A stretch of DNA of 64,000 nucleotides from F0422 sp003992255 (GTDB lineage Bacteria > Bacillota > Negativicutes > Veillonellales > Veillonellaceae). Position 1 is the first letter of the stretch. Each line of letters starts with the position of its first letter. Location: the NCBI RefSeq assembly GCF_003992255.1, contig NZ_RQVA01000004.1, forward strand, positions 62,001 through 126,000. Direction: 5' to 3'. Shown in pieces: positions 17,271 through 26,430 of the stretch. The translations under genes and the position numbers were made by a program. The notes beneath the pieces are model-generated. The model had not been told where the DNA came from. It was given only the letters and a program-made list of their open reading frames with translations, and did no database searches.

Positions 17271-18098
17271 TTAGGCACCTCGAAGGGCTCTCATAAAATC
17301 CGTTACCCAATGCTCATGTATTTCATACTCACCAAGACCGATACTTTCTGGAAATCTACCCTGTATACCATGAAAATCAGACCCTCCAGATATTAATAGC
17401 CCTTTTTCTAAAGCTAGATTTTTATATCGTAAGCTATCTTCTACAGTATGGCTCGAATGATATACTTCTACGCCATCGAAGGGCAATGTCAATAATTCAT
17501 GAACATAGCTTTCATTGCCCACCTGTATAGGGTGCGCTAATACAGCAATGCCACCTGCACGATGAATGAGATCTATGGCCTCACGTGGCGAATATTTTTC
17601 TTTTGGTACAAAGCAAGGTCCATTGGGGTGTAATATAGTTTCAAATGCTTCACCAACTGTTTTGACATAACCATGAGCAATTAACAGTTGTGCAATATGC
17701 GGGCGCCCAAAAGACACATCATCTGTAAATGTATCAACTAACTCTTGATGAGAAATAGCATAACCTGCTTCTACACATTTATCTAACATTTTATGAATTC
17801 TTGAACGACGTACCTCTTTAAAATGCGTAATATACTCCTGTATTTCAGGATAGTCTAATGAAAATTGATAACCTAATACATGTACTTCTTTTTCTTTATA
17901 ATAGGTACTAAATTCACAACCATGAAACAATTCTATTCCCGCTGTATCCTCAGCTGTTAACTGTGTATATGCGCCTACTTCATCATGATCAGTAATTGAT
18001 AAAGCATGAATTTGTTGTTGTTTAGCTAATGCAAGTAAATCTTTAGGCACGTATGTACCGTCAGAAACATTAGTATGCATATGGAAATCGACTAGCAT
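17271..18098 (-). CDS. PHP-domain phosphoesterase
   Basis: This 275-aa protein carries a PHP (polymerase and histidinol phosphatase) metal-binding domain: DFHMHTNVSDGT at the N-terminus, SITDHDEVGA, AVLAHPIQVG and GSDFHG. These supply the His/Asp ligands for three metal ions. Relatives of this size are nucleoside 3',5'-bisphosphate phosphatases or 5'-3' RNA trimming enzymes (RNase AM/YciV group); the substrate here is not fixed by sequence. The ATG at 18098 has GGAAAGGAGAG before it; an upstream TTG in the same frame is unlikely. A TATAAT-like box at 18137-18142 may start an extra transcript between smpB and this gene. Confidence 0.88.
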   Translation of the reverse strand: MLVDFHMHTNVSDGTYVPKDLLALAKQQQIHALSITDHDEVGAYTQLTAEDTAGIELFHGCEFSTYYKEKEVHVLGYQFSLDYPEIQEYITHFKEVRRSRIHKMLDKCVEAGYAISHQELVDTFTDDVSFGRPHIAQLLIAHGYVKTVGEAFETILHPNGPCFVPKEKYSPREAIDLIHRAGGIAVLAHPIQVGNESYVHELLTLPFDGVEVYHSSHTVEDSLRYKNLALEKGLLISGGSDFHGIQGRFPESIGLGEYEIHEHWVTDFMRALRGA

Positions 18099-18168
18099 AG
18101 ACTCTCCTTTCCTCAAATATGTATATACATCATTTTATTATACCATAGAAGATTATAAATCCTGTAAT

Positions 18169-18633
18169 CTATCGCAACTGTTCCTTCATTCGTCGCTGAA
18201 TATCCCGCTTTGCATCGCGTTCAGCCATATCTTGTCGTTTATCGTAATTCTTCTTGCCCGTTACAAGGCCTACTGTTACCTTTACATAGCCATGACTATA
18301 GTGAAAGTTCAAAGGTATCAAAGAGTATCCTTTTTCTTTCACTTGTCCTAATAATTTATGGATTTCTCGTTTATGCATAAGCAATTTACGAGTCCGTTCT
18401 GGTTCATGATTAAATTGATTGCCTTGTTCATACTTACTAATATGCACTTGATAAAGGAATAGCTCGCCATTCTCTATTCTGCAAAAACTGTCTTTTAAAT
18501 TAATGCGACCAGCACGGATAGACTTCACTTCTGTTCCTGTCAAGGCTATGCCAGCTTCATAGGTTTCATGAATATGAAAGTCATGTCTAGCTTTTCGATT
18601 ATCTACTATGAGTGAATTTCCTTCTTTCGCCAT
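18169..18633 (-). CDS. smpB: SsrA-binding protein SmpB
   Basis: At 154 aa it has the usual SmpB length. It binds tmRNA and delivers it to stalled ribosomes. Family features include NRKARHDFHI near the N-terminus, GTEVKSIRAGRINLKD and the basic C-terminal tail with KNYDKRQDMAERDAKRD, which mimics the anticodon arm. Its partner tmRNA (ssrA) is encoded 3.5 kb away at 22123-22464. The start overlaps the rnr stop by one base, so smpB and rnr are probably translated together. Confidence 0.97.
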   Translation of the reverse strand: MAKEGNSLIVDNRKARHDFHIHETYEAGIALTGTEVKSIRAGRINLKDSFCRIENGELFLYQVHISKYEQGNQFNHEPERTRKLLMHKREIHKLLGQVKEKGYSLIPLNFHYSHGYVKVTVGLVTGKKNYDKRQDMAERDAKRDIQRRMKEQLR

Positions 18634-21038
18634 TATCGTTTCCTCTTTTTCTTCCTACGTTCTTGTGATTTCCGTTTCTTAATGGTTTCGTAAAATGGTT
18701 TCTTCTCTTTTTTAGAGGTTGTATCTAATTTACGAAGCATAGTCTCTACTGCCTCTGTAGCATTTGTATTGGGAGTAAATCTTACTTTTGTAGTATCTCT
18801 TTTACCATGATGGCTATCATCTTGTTTATACTTTTTACTACGACCTTGTATGGTTGGTATCTTATTACCATTACTATATTTACTCGTGTTAGTAGTATCA
18901 CGTCGTTGGATACGTCGCAAATATCCGTCAATATAGGCCACTTCACCCATAACAAAATCAATTTGACATGTTTCTGGATCTGCCTTCACTACTGTTACGG
19001 TAACAGGTGTGCCAAGGTGGTATTCCATACCAGTTCGTCTACCATACGCCATATAATGTGGCTCATCAAAGACATAATGATCATCGTCCATCAAATTAAA
19101 CGGAACTAATCCATCAACACCATTATCTAATTCTACAAAGATCCCAAAGGCGGTTATAGAACTCACATGTCCTTCGAAGCTTTCGCCAATATATTGAGAC
19201 ATATATTGGACTTTTTTCATATCTAATGTATCTCGTTCAGCTTCTGTAGCTACTTGTTCTCTTTCAGAACAATGAGCAGCACCATTAGTTATATAATTCG
19301 CATCTGCAATGGGAGCCCATCGTTTTGCTTTACCTTCCAATACATATCGCAATAATCTATGCACCATCAAATCAGGATACCTACGAATAGGAGATGTAAA
19401 GTGAGTATAAATAAGTGATGCCAAGCCAAAATGTCCCACATTTTGTGAACTATATTTCGCTTGCTGCATGGACCGTAGCACCATAATTTGAGCAACTGGC
19501 TCAATCTCTGTTCCACTGACAGATTGTAATAGGTGTTCAATATGGCATGGTTCCACTTGATCAGGTAGTCTTACAGGGTATCCCGCATGATGTAACACGG
19601 TAACTAATTGTTCTAATTTTGTATCCTTAGGTTCTTCATGTATACGATACACAGAGGTATCTAATCGTTCACTTAAAAATGTGGCTACTGTCTCATTAGC
19701 CAATAGCATGCATTGTTCAATCAATTTTTCAGCAATAGTCCGTTCTTTTTTTACAATGCGTTGTGGGACACCGCTGTCATTTAGTAATACCTTATATTCT
19801 GGGAAATCAAAACTAATCGCTCCTGCTTGTTGACGCATTTTCATCAATTGATATGCCAATGTTTCCAATGTACGTATCATACCCATGAGTGGCATCAAAT
19901 CATCAGGAATCACATGTTCTTCTAATGCTAAATAAATTTCCTTATAACTACAACGACGTGTAATATGAATGATAGATGGCTTAATAGTGTATTGTACCAC
20001 CTTACCGTTTGGGTCCACTTCCATAATACAAGACATCGCATAGCGATCTTCTTTGGCTTGTAATGAACAGATGCCATTGGATAACTCCACAGGTAGCATA
20101 GGAATCACACGGTCTACTAAATAGACGCTAGTACCACGTTTATAGGCCTCTCGATCAATGGCTGACCCTACAGGCACATAATGGCTAACATCAGCAATAT
20201 GTACACCTAATTCAATATTGCCACTCTCTAATATTTTGGCATGTACAGCATCATCTAAATCTTTTGCATCTTCTCCATCAATCGTTACCATCTGGATATG
20301 TCGTAGATCCAGCCGATGAGCGTCACTTTCTACTGTGAAAGAAATTTGACCTGCTTCTTCTTGTACCTCTCTGGAAAATTCCTTGGGCAAATCATAAGTA
20401 GCCATTACCGACAATACATCAAGATCTGGTGTAGAACTATCTCCTACAATTTCAACAATTTTACCTTCTGCTTTACGATGCAATTCTGGCCAAGATGTAA
20501 GTTCAACTACTACGGTAGCACCACTTCTTGCATCCATGCTTACGTCTAACGGAATATAAATATCCTGTCCCAATCGTTCATTATGAGGAATGACAAAACC
20601 ACTTTGTCTATGGCGTTCATAAATCCCTACCACACGATTCGTATTTCTTGTGATGACACGTAGGATAACTCCTTCTGCTTTTTTTTCACTTGATCCCTTA
20701 CGTGTAATTTTATATTCCACTACATCATCATGCATGGCTGTTCCTTCACAGCCATTAGGAATAAAGATGTCAGACAAAGCATCTTCTGAAGGAATCACAA
20801 ATCCAAATCCTTTTTTGCTTCCTTTATATACTCCCGTTAAACGGGGATCATCCATTTTATTATAGTGAGCATATTCTCCATCTTGTATCATAATAAATCC
20901 TTCTTGCTCTAATTGATATAAAATGGAAAAATATTCTTCTATTTCCTCCCCTTTGTATCCTAATATGTAAGGTACATCCTCAATATGATAGGATTCAGGG
21001 GATATTTCTTTAAAAAAGTCTAATATTTCTTCTCTCAT
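18633..21038 (-). CDS. rnr: ribonuclease R
   Basis: This 801-aa 3'-5' exoribonuclease degrades structured RNA and takes part in tmRNA-linked mRNA decay. Domains in order: N-terminal helix-turn-helix-like segment (1-60), two cold-shock domains (about 65-220), the RNB catalytic domain with DGEDAKDLDDAVH and HIADVSHYV metal ligands, a C-terminal S1 domain, and a very basic tail rich in Lys and Arg that probably holds RNA or SmpB. GAGGTG precedes the ATG. The rnr-smpB order is typical of Firmicutes. A terminator lies between secG and rnr. Confidence 0.97.
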   Translation of the reverse strand: MREEILDFFKEISPESYHIEDVPYILGYKGEEIEEYFSILYQLEQEGFIMIQDGEYAHYNKMDDPRLTGVYKGSKKGFGFVIPSEDALSDIFIPNGCEGTAMHDDVVEYKITRKGSSEKKAEGVILRVITRNTNRVVGIYERHRQSGFVIPHNERLGQDIYIPLDVSMDARSGATVVVELTSWPELHRKAEGKIVEIVGDSSTPDLDVLSVMATYDLPKEFSREVQEEAGQISFTVESDAHRLDLRHIQMVTIDGEDAKDLDDAVHAKILESGNIELGVHIADVSHYVPVGSAIDREAYKRGTSVYLVDRVIPMLPVELSNGICSLQAKEDRYAMSCIMEVDPNGKVVQYTIKPSIIHITRRCSYKEIYLALEEHVIPDDLMPLMGMIRTLETLAYQLMKMRQQAGAISFDFPEYKVLLNDSGVPQRIVKKERTIAEKLIEQCMLLANETVATFLSERLDTSVYRIHEEPKDTKLEQLVTVLHHAGYPVRLPDQVEPCHIEHLLQSVSGTEIEPVAQIMVLRSMQQAKYSSQNVGHFGLASLIYTHFTSPIRRYPDLMVHRLLRYVLEGKAKRWAPIADANYITNGAAHCSEREQVATEAERDTLDMKKVQYMSQYIGESFEGHVSSITAFGIFVELDNGVDGLVPFNLMDDDHYVFDEPHYMAYGRRTGMEYHLGTPVTVTVVKADPETCQIDFVMGEVAYIDGYLRRIQRRDTTNTSKYSNGNKIPTIQGRSKKYKQDDSHHGKRDTTKVRFTPNTNATEAVETMLRKLDTTSKKEKKPFYETIKKRKSQERRKKKRKR

Positions 21039-21065
21039 AACACCTCTTATAGTCCATAAAAAAAA

Positions 21066-21081
21066 CCTACCATAGGGTAGG
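21066..21081 (-). terminator. terminator between secG and rnr
   Basis: A short CCTACC/GGTAGG stem (21066-21071, 21076-21081) is followed on the minus strand by eight T. It should end the sigH-secG transcript, possibly only partly, because rnr begins 28 bp downstream. Confidence 0.75.
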
Positions 21082-21093
21082 CTTTCTCATGTA

Positions 21094-21330
21094 TTAATAC
21101 GAACTTAGTACTAAATCTAGGCCTAAGCTAACTAATATAAATAATGTTGCTAAAATCACTGTGCAGCGGGATAAGAAACCATCTACACCACGTTCTTTTC
21201 CTCCGAATACAGAGTCAGCAGCACCAGATACAGCACCACCCATGCCAGCACTCTTACCAGATTGTGCCACAACAACTACAATCAATAGAATAGAAATAAG
21301 AATTTCTACAACCATTAAAAAATCTCTCAT
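21094..21330 (-). CDS. secG: preprotein translocase subunit SecG
   Basis: This 78-aa protein has two hydrophobic helices (about 4-22 and 56-76) flanking a cytoplasmic Gly/Ser-rich loop with SGAADSVFGG, the standard SecG pattern. It is an auxiliary subunit of SecYEG. The ATG at 21330 is preferred: GAAAGGATG lies about eight bases upstream, whereas an ATG nine bases earlier would overlap that site. It follows sigH by 19 bp and precedes rnr, an order (secG-rnr-smpB) common in Firmicutes. Confidence 0.93.
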   Translation of the reverse strand: MRDFLMVVEILISILLIVVVVAQSGKSAGMGGAVSGAADSVFGGKERGVDGFLSRCTVILATLFILVSLGLDLVLSSY

Positions 21331-21349
21331 AAAAAACATCCTTTCTATA

Positions 21350-21994
21350 TCATCTGTCCTGACTAAAGTATACTTCCATTTTTTTCTTAACTCTTTGTAA
21401 TGCATTGTCTATGGATTTAACTGAACGATTTTGTTCTTCTGCTATTTCCTGATAGGATTTTGCATCCATATATCCACGCAAGACGTCCCATTCTAAAGGA
21501 CTTAATACAGCTTCCATCACTTCTTTAATTAATCGATATTGTTCTCGATTAATAACAACTTCTTCGGGATCTAAGTTTTTTTCTGTTTCTAACACTTCCA
21601 TCAAAGTTCGTTCAGAATCATCAAAGGCTGGTTTATTAAGTGAGATATAAGAGTTGAGAGGCATATGTTTTTGCCGATTGGCACCTTTAATAGCCGATAT
21701 GATTTGTCGAGTAATACATAATTCAGCAAAAGCTTTAAAGTTCACTTGATGCCCTGGCTCAAAATCACGCGTCGCTTTGTATAAACCAATCATTCCTTCT
21801 TGGATAATGTCTTCACGATCAGCCCCCATGAGAAAGTAGCTTCTAGCTTTTGAACGAACAAAATTTTTATAACGCTGCACAATATAATCAGAAGCAAAAT
21901 GATTATTTTCCTTTTGATAAATCGAGACAACTTCTTCATCAGTTAATGAAGTAAATCGCTCAAATTCAGATACTGCTTCAGTTTCATAGGACAT
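21350..21994 (-). CDS. sigH: RNA polymerase sigma factor SigH (sigma-30 type)
   Basis: This 214-aa sigma-70-family factor contains region 2 (DREDIIQEGMIGLYKATRDF), an NFKAFAELCITRQIISAIK stretch typical of SigH/SigI-like factors, and a C-terminal region 4 helix-turn-helix (SYQEIAEEQNRSVKSIDNAL). Length and sequence fit sporulation-type SigH (B. subtilis about 218 aa). In non-sporulating Firmicutes SigH homologues drive competence genes, and comEA and comEC are in this window. That link is inference. AGGAGGAAT precedes the ATG, with a promoter at 22036-22064 divergent from ssrA. Confidence 0.93.
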   Translation of the reverse strand: MSYETEAVSEFERFTSLTDEEVVSIYQKENNHFASDYIVQRYKNFVRSKARSYFLMGADREDIIQEGMIGLYKATRDFEPGHQVNFKAFAELCITRQIISAIKGANRQKHMPLNSYISLNKPAFDDSERTLMEVLETEKNLDPEEVVINREQYRLIKEVMEAVLSPLEWDVLRGYMDAKSYQEIAEEQNRSVKSIDNALQRVKKKMEVYFSQDR

Positions 21995-22035
21995 GTGATT
22001 CCTCCTGATACGTAGTACTAGAAATGATACTTTAT

Positions 22036-22064
22036 AGTATACACTATCTCTATAAAAATGTACA
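22036..22064 (-). promoter_or_regulatory. promoter of sigH
   Basis: On the minus strand TGTACA (22059-22064) and TATACT (22036-22041) are 17 bp apart. The pair is back-to-back with the ssrA promoter, leaving only eight bases between the two -35 boxes. Confidence 0.5.
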
Positions 22065-22072
22065 TATTACAT

Positions 22073-22101
22073 TTGACTTTCACAGAATATATCTATATAA
22101 T
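22073..22101 (+). promoter_or_regulatory. promoter of ssrA (tmRNA)
   Basis: TTGACT (22073-22078) and TATAAT (22096-22101) with a 17-bp spacer form a near-consensus sigma-A promoter about 20 bp before the tmRNA 5' end. Confidence 0.85.
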
Positions 22102-22122
22102 TATAAGACAATAATTACATAT

Positions 22123-22464
22123 GGGGACGTAAAGGTTTCGACAGGTATGGATGTATCTTAGAAAGCGAGCTGGTGTCTCACTCGACCATAAATCAGTGAA
22201 ACTTAAATTAAACGCAGAAGAAAATTTTGCATTAGCTGCATAAGCTACGTCACACCTTCTCTCGCCCGTGGAGAGGGATGTGGCGTCAAACTACGGGCTA
22301 GCTAGTTCTATCTGCTCAATTAGAGCTAGTTAAATCTCATGAGCTAGGATAGCTTAGGTTGTTGGTGTCCAAACACTATCCGAAATTTAAAACATCAACT
22401 GCGCTCGGAGAGGTCTAGGGGGCAACATGTCTGGACAGGGGTTCGACTCCCCTCGTCTCCACCA
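22123..22464 (+). ncRNA. ssrA: transfer-messenger RNA (tmRNA)
   Basis: This 342-nt RNA has the tRNA-like ends: GGGGACG at the 5' end pairs with CGTCTCC before the encoded CCA, and the T arm GGTTCGACTCC is present. The resume codon GCA is at 22214 and the tag frame runs to TAA at 22241-22243, encoding AEENFALAA, a standard degradation tag ending in LAA. Pseudoknot-like paired segments follow the tag region. It rescues stalled ribosomes with SmpB. Its own promoter and terminator flank it. Confidence 0.97.
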
Positions 22465-22480
22465 CAATACTAAATAAAAT

Positions 22481-22535
22481 AACCGCTTATTCATAAGTGT
22501 TCGCAAGTGTTCGCGAATACGATGAATAAGCGGTT
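22481..22535 (+). terminator. terminator of ssrA
   Basis: A perfect 14-bp stem (22481-22494 with 22522-22535) is followed by TTTTTG. On the minus strand the same hairpin could also serve the autotransporter gene ending at 22605, though the T run there is poorer. Confidence 0.85.
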
Positions 22536-22574
22536 TTTGTTATTTTTATTTCTTTTTTATGTTCGTAAGTGTTC
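22495..22574. repeat. three copies of AAGTGTTCG
   Basis: AAGTGTTCG occurs at 22495-22503, 22505-22513 and 22566-22574, just after the tmRNA gene. The first two lie in the loop of its terminator. Their meaning is unknown. The 3' ends of tmRNA genes are common integration sites, but no integrase or second attachment site is visible here. Confidence 0.5.
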
Positions 22575-22604
22575 GTATAGTTTAGGTGATTTTGCCAATT
22601 CAAA

Positions 22605-25600
22605 CTAGAATATATGACGTACTCCGACTTTAACTTGCCAGTTTTGTTGTACTCGATCACGTGTGGATCGTTGCGCTTCAACATACACCTGTTCTGTCTT
22701 AGCTCGATTCATATAGGAGAATCCTAAGCCGTAAGTGAACCAATGACCTTTGTAAGAAAGCTGCTGTGTACTGCTTTCATTAAATGTAATGGTTCTATTA
22801 CCGAGGAATTCTTTTTCATACATCACTTTCACATATGGATTCCAGGCAGTGCCAGATGCCTTATCCACACCTGCCCGTACTCCGATGCGACCGACTAGAC
22901 TATGCATAGATCCTAATTGACTATGTAATCCATTGGATATATCCATGCTATATCCTTTGCTAGCTTCGTACGTAAGTTGTGCCTCTGGTTGTATAAATAG
23001 ACCTTCACCATCTTTGCCAGATCTGTACATCCGTTTTCCCAGTTCCACAGATGCAAGGAAAGAGTTTGCATGCATAGTGGTTGATCGTAAGGCTTCGTTA
23101 GAATAGTTAACCAAGTAGAACTCACCACGAGAACGTCTCACTTTACCCACTACATCAACATACACATTGGTATCCTTGTACAATCTCGTGGAATAGAAAC
23201 CAAGCTCAGTGCCTGATACCTGTGCATGTCCTTGGTATTCAGTAAGTGTTCCTTTCGACTGCATCATGCCTACAGTAAATCCACTGTAGTGAATCCATGT
23301 ATCTCTCGGATGTATCCAATTGTAACCACCTTTGAGTCCCCAGTATCGTTGTTGATAACCACCACGTTCGGAAGATGTAAACTTGCCATTCGTATAGTTA
23401 GCCCATACCGTATTAGAGCGTTCCACATCTTTATGAAGATGAATTTCACCTAAGCGTTGTACCAATGTTTCCGTATTGCCTAAGTGTAAATTATATATTA
23501 GGCTATCAAATTGAATGGTCGAGTCTGCCCCTGGTGTCAATTTCCTCTTACCATCGTCCTCATAAGGGAATAGATACCAGTTATTTACATTTGCATCATT
23601 AATAGAAACAACTTTCGAATCCGTAGGTCTGCCCAGTGTATATAGGTAGGCCCCTTTTTCAATAACCGCTTTTGGAAGACTAGGCTTTTTATCATCTGTA
23701 GGAACCGCTACATGATTATCTTCATTAAGTAATGAGAATACCGCCTTATGATCCTCTACCTTGCCTAGACTTTCTACTAATTTCAACACTTCTGTGCCCG
23801 TCGATTTAGAATTTGCCATATTTTGGAAATGAATGCCATGTTCCCCTTCACTACTGGACTTAATGGTGAGTTTGTCAGTATCACCTGACCCCACATTGCC
23901 AGCCATATGGAGTACACCACCCGTTCCTGCTAAGGTATCTACAGTTAAATTGAGAGGTACCTCTGTATCACCAAATCGGACTTCTCCCGCATTAGATAGG
24001 TCCAATCGATTGATGTTGGAGTTATCAGTCATTTCCCAATAATTGCCACCATCTACGTTCACATGTATGTTACCAGTACCATTGTTGTCCGCTTTGCCAA
24101 TGAGATAGGAGTCCTTCGTTAATAAATTGACATCAACTGTCCCACCATTGTTAGCAAATATATTACCGACTATGGTTGTCGTATCCTTACCGGACACAGT
24201 AATACTCGTATGTTTACCACCTGCAGCTAAGGCAGGATCTGTTGGATTACTATCAATGTTTAACTTTTTATTGAACGTTATGGTATTCGCGTTCGTATCA
24301 CCGTCTGCCTCAGTTTTCGCCAGTACACCTACTTTCGTGTTTCCGTTACCACGCATCACAATCGATACATCCCCATTGAAAGTAGTATTCGTGATATTAT
24401 TTGCATCTTTATGTATTTGCGAGATACCAGTTCCGGAACCTTCTGTATCTACTTTAATTGATAACGATGAATCTGCATCGGAGGTTATGGTTGTACCTGC
24501 GCCCGAATTCGCTTTATCTTTCTCAATGCGTATGCCATATCCATTGGCTAATGCCTCAGTGACAATGCTGTTCTTTCCTTTCCAATGAATGGAGTTACTT
24601 CCAGCACCAGCGTTTCTAGCGCTCATCAGATTCATTCCATAGGCGTAAGCCCCTTTTGTAGTGATATTCGTAGTATCTAAGGTTACTGTATTAGTTCCCT
24701 GATTCTCATCGCGCATATCAATACTTCTAGCCACAAAGTTAGAGGCAGTATTCACATCACTATGAGTGAGCTTCAATGTATTTTCACCATTTACAGCGCT
24801 CATTTTTACCCCATATACCCATGGTTTTCCAGCAGACGTAGAATCTGTAGTGACAGTTGTATTCTGTAGATCTACCAAGTTTTTACTACGTTTTTTATCG
24901 GAATTGGCTGCATCTGTTGTATCACTCATGCTAGAGTTTACGTCAATGCCATAGACTGCATCTTTACCAGTAGTATAAATGTTGTTCTTTGCACCGGAAA
25001 GGGTGATTCGATTTTCTCCGTGAGAATCAGCATTGATATACATACCCCATACAGTGCGACCAGTGCTCTTTGTAATGAAATCCGTATTAGCCTTCAAATT
25101 AAACTCGGAAAAACCATGATTGGAGGTAGCCGAATTGAACTGTAAAGTATAATTCGTATTATTCACGGATTCATTCGTGATGGTAGATACGAAATTCTTA
25201 CCTTCTTTTGATGATACATGAAAACCACCATTAATATTCACATTCGACAAAAAGCGCATTTCTGTATCCGTATTGCCTGAGATATGACTTGTCACATTTC
25301 CATCAAAGGTAAGGCTAGATCCGCCTGTTTCTGCATCGATAGTATCCTTAGTGGAGACAGTGCGATACCGATTTTCTCCTCTATTTTCAGAACGAAACGC
25401 TGCAATCTCCAAATTATTTGTGGTTGACTCTGTATGCATGGTCAGCTCATCATGAAAATGCACGAGAGATTCCCCCCCTTGATTCGTTTGTAGAAAGAAA
25501 TTATTTACGCGTTTTTCATAGGATTGTAAATTTCCTGGATTAATCGTTTGTGCGCGGGTATCCATAGTCACTTTCTTTAAAAAGTTCACAGTAGATACTG

Positions 25601-26168
25601 GCTTCGTCACTTCACTCGAACCTTGTCCGACTACTGTTACCACATTGAACATAGGATAAAAGTTTCCATGATATGTTTTATGGGTTATAACATTGAAATT
25701 TGTATTCGCATCAAAATTAAGAATCGTTTCTGACCGATCAACCAGCTTACTGTTTGAGTTATACACGTGTACCCCATTTTGCCAATCTATGGATGTACCA
25801 TCATCAACATGAATGAAATGAATCGTCCCATCCGATGCTATTGTCGTTTCCGTAGTGGGTTTCGTCCGAATGTCATTGGGATACGTCATATTTCGATTCG
25901 TAATAATTTCATTAACTGTATCGCCGTTCTTTATATACTTAGTTTTCGTCCCTAAGATAGTTCCATCAGCATACTTATACTCATACTTAATGTTTGTAGC
26001 ACTATTTTCAGTAATGGTGCCCCCATTCTTAGCTAAAGTCTCATCGAGGGAAATCGTATCTACCGTTTTCCAATCATTTCGAGTTACCGTGTCTACAGTA
26101 AAGCCTTCCCCTCTAGCTAATAAAGGAACTGCCGCCAATACTAGTAATGCTAAATGTTTATGTTTCAC
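22605..26168 (-). CDS. type V autotransporter with outer-membrane beta-barrel
   Basis: This 1187-aa surface protein starts with a signal peptide (MKHKHLALLVLAAVPLLARG), followed by a long passenger (about 25-900) rich in Thr, Asn, Ser, Gly and Asp with repeated short beta-strand patterns. That is typical of a beta-helix adhesin or protease passenger. From about residue 925 to the end is a classical autotransporter beta-barrel ending in VRHIF, whose terminal Phe is the BAM signal. The start is GTG (26168), supported by AGAGGAG at good spacing. I see no serine protease motif and no coiled-coil or YadA anchor, so it is a monomeric type Va autotransporter, probably adhesive. It lies alone between tmRNA and proS. 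Several long plus-strand frames are antisense shadows. Confidence 0.93.
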   Translation of the reverse strand: MKHKHLALLVLAAVPLLARGEGFTVDTVTRNDWKTVDTISLDETLAKNGGTITENSATNIKYEYKYADGTILGTKTKYIKNGDTVNEIITNRNMTYPNDIRTKPTTETTIASDGTIHFIHVDDGTSIDWQNGVHVYNSNSKLVDRSETILNFDANTNFNVITHKTYHGNFYPMFNVVTVVGQGSSEVTKPVSTVNFLKKVTMDTRAQTINPGNLQSYEKRVNNFFLQTNQGGESLVHFHDELTMHTESTTNNLEIAAFRSENRGENRYRTVSTKDTIDAETGGSSLTFDGNVTSHISGNTDTEMRFLSNVNINGGFHVSSKEGKNFVSTITNESVNNTNYTLQFNSATSNHGFSEFNLKANTDFITKSTGRTVWGMYINADSHGENRITLSGAKNNIYTTGKDAVYGIDVNSSMSDTTDAANSDKKRSKNLVDLQNTTVTTDSTSAGKPWVYGVKMSAVNGENTLKLTHSDVNTASNFVARSIDMRDENQGTNTVTLDTTNITTKGAYAYGMNLMSARNAGAGSNSIHWKGKNSIVTEALANGYGIRIEKDKANSGAGTTITSDADSSLSIKVDTEGSGTGISQIHKDANNITNTTFNGDVSIVMRGNGNTKVGVLAKTEADGDTNANTITFNKKLNIDSNPTDPALAAGGKHTSITVSGKDTTTIVGNIFANNGGTVDVNLLTKDSYLIGKADNNGTGNIHVNVDGGNYWEMTDNSNINRLDLSNAGEVRFGDTEVPLNLTVDTLAGTGGVLHMAGNVGSGDTDKLTIKSSSEGEHGIHFQNMANSKSTGTEVLKLVESLGKVEDHKAVFSLLNEDNHVAVPTDDKKPSLPKAVIEKGAYLYTLGRPTDSKVVSINDANVNNWYLFPYEDDGKRKLTPGADSTIQFDSLIYNLHLGNTETLVQRLGEIHLHKDVERSNTVWANYTNGKFTSSERGGYQQRYWGLKGGYNWIHPRDTWIHYSGFTVGMMQSKGTLTEYQGHAQVSGTELGFYSTRLYKDTNVYVDVVGKVRRSRGEFYLVNYSNEALRSTTMHANSFLASVELGKRMYRSGKDGEGLFIQPEAQLTYEASKGYSMDISNGLHSQLGSMHSLVGRIGVRAGVDKASGTAWNPYVKVMYEKEFLGNRTITFNESSTQQLSYKGHWFTYGLGFSYMNRAKTEQVYVEAQRSTRDRVQQNWQVKVGVRHIF

Positions 26169-26365
26169 ACGTATTCTCCTCTCTTTTTTGAATCTATGTG
26201 TCCAACCTAGGTTAAAGTTATCTTCATTCTACTCCTTTTTTATGACTTTATCTAGTTAAAATGTACACTTTTCATGTTATATGACTAAATAGTATACGTA
26301 TACTTTCGCTTTTGAGTATATTGGTTTCTATAAATACACATTCTTTCCTCTTTTACCTATGACAA

Positions 26366-26398
26366 AACGACTCATCAAGGTATCCTCGATGAGTCGTT
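26366..26398 (-). terminator. terminator after proS
   Basis: An 11-bp stem (26366-26376 with 26388-26398) is followed by TTTTG on the minus strand, closing the rpsB-to-proS cluster. The 26169-26365 stretch holds the autotransporter leader and promoter, which I could not place firmly. Confidence 0.8.
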
Positions 26399-26430
26399 CT
26401 CTCTAATTCTATGTAGTTCAATGTGTGCAA

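Noticed and set aside
22465..22604. Attachment site of an integrated element at the tmRNA 3' end
   Set aside because: The tmRNA 3' end is a known integration target and short repeats are present, but there is no integrase, no second tmRNA end and the flanking genes are chromosomal.
24127..24588. Long plus-strand ORF (153 codons) inside the autotransporter gene
   Set aside because: It is antisense to a convincing signal-peptide-to-barrel protein, is hydrophobic in the way complement frames of Thr/Asn-rich genes are, and has no ribosome binding site.
25855..26259. Plus-strand ORF over the autotransporter 5' end
   Set aside because: Antisense shadow of the signal peptide and passenger region.
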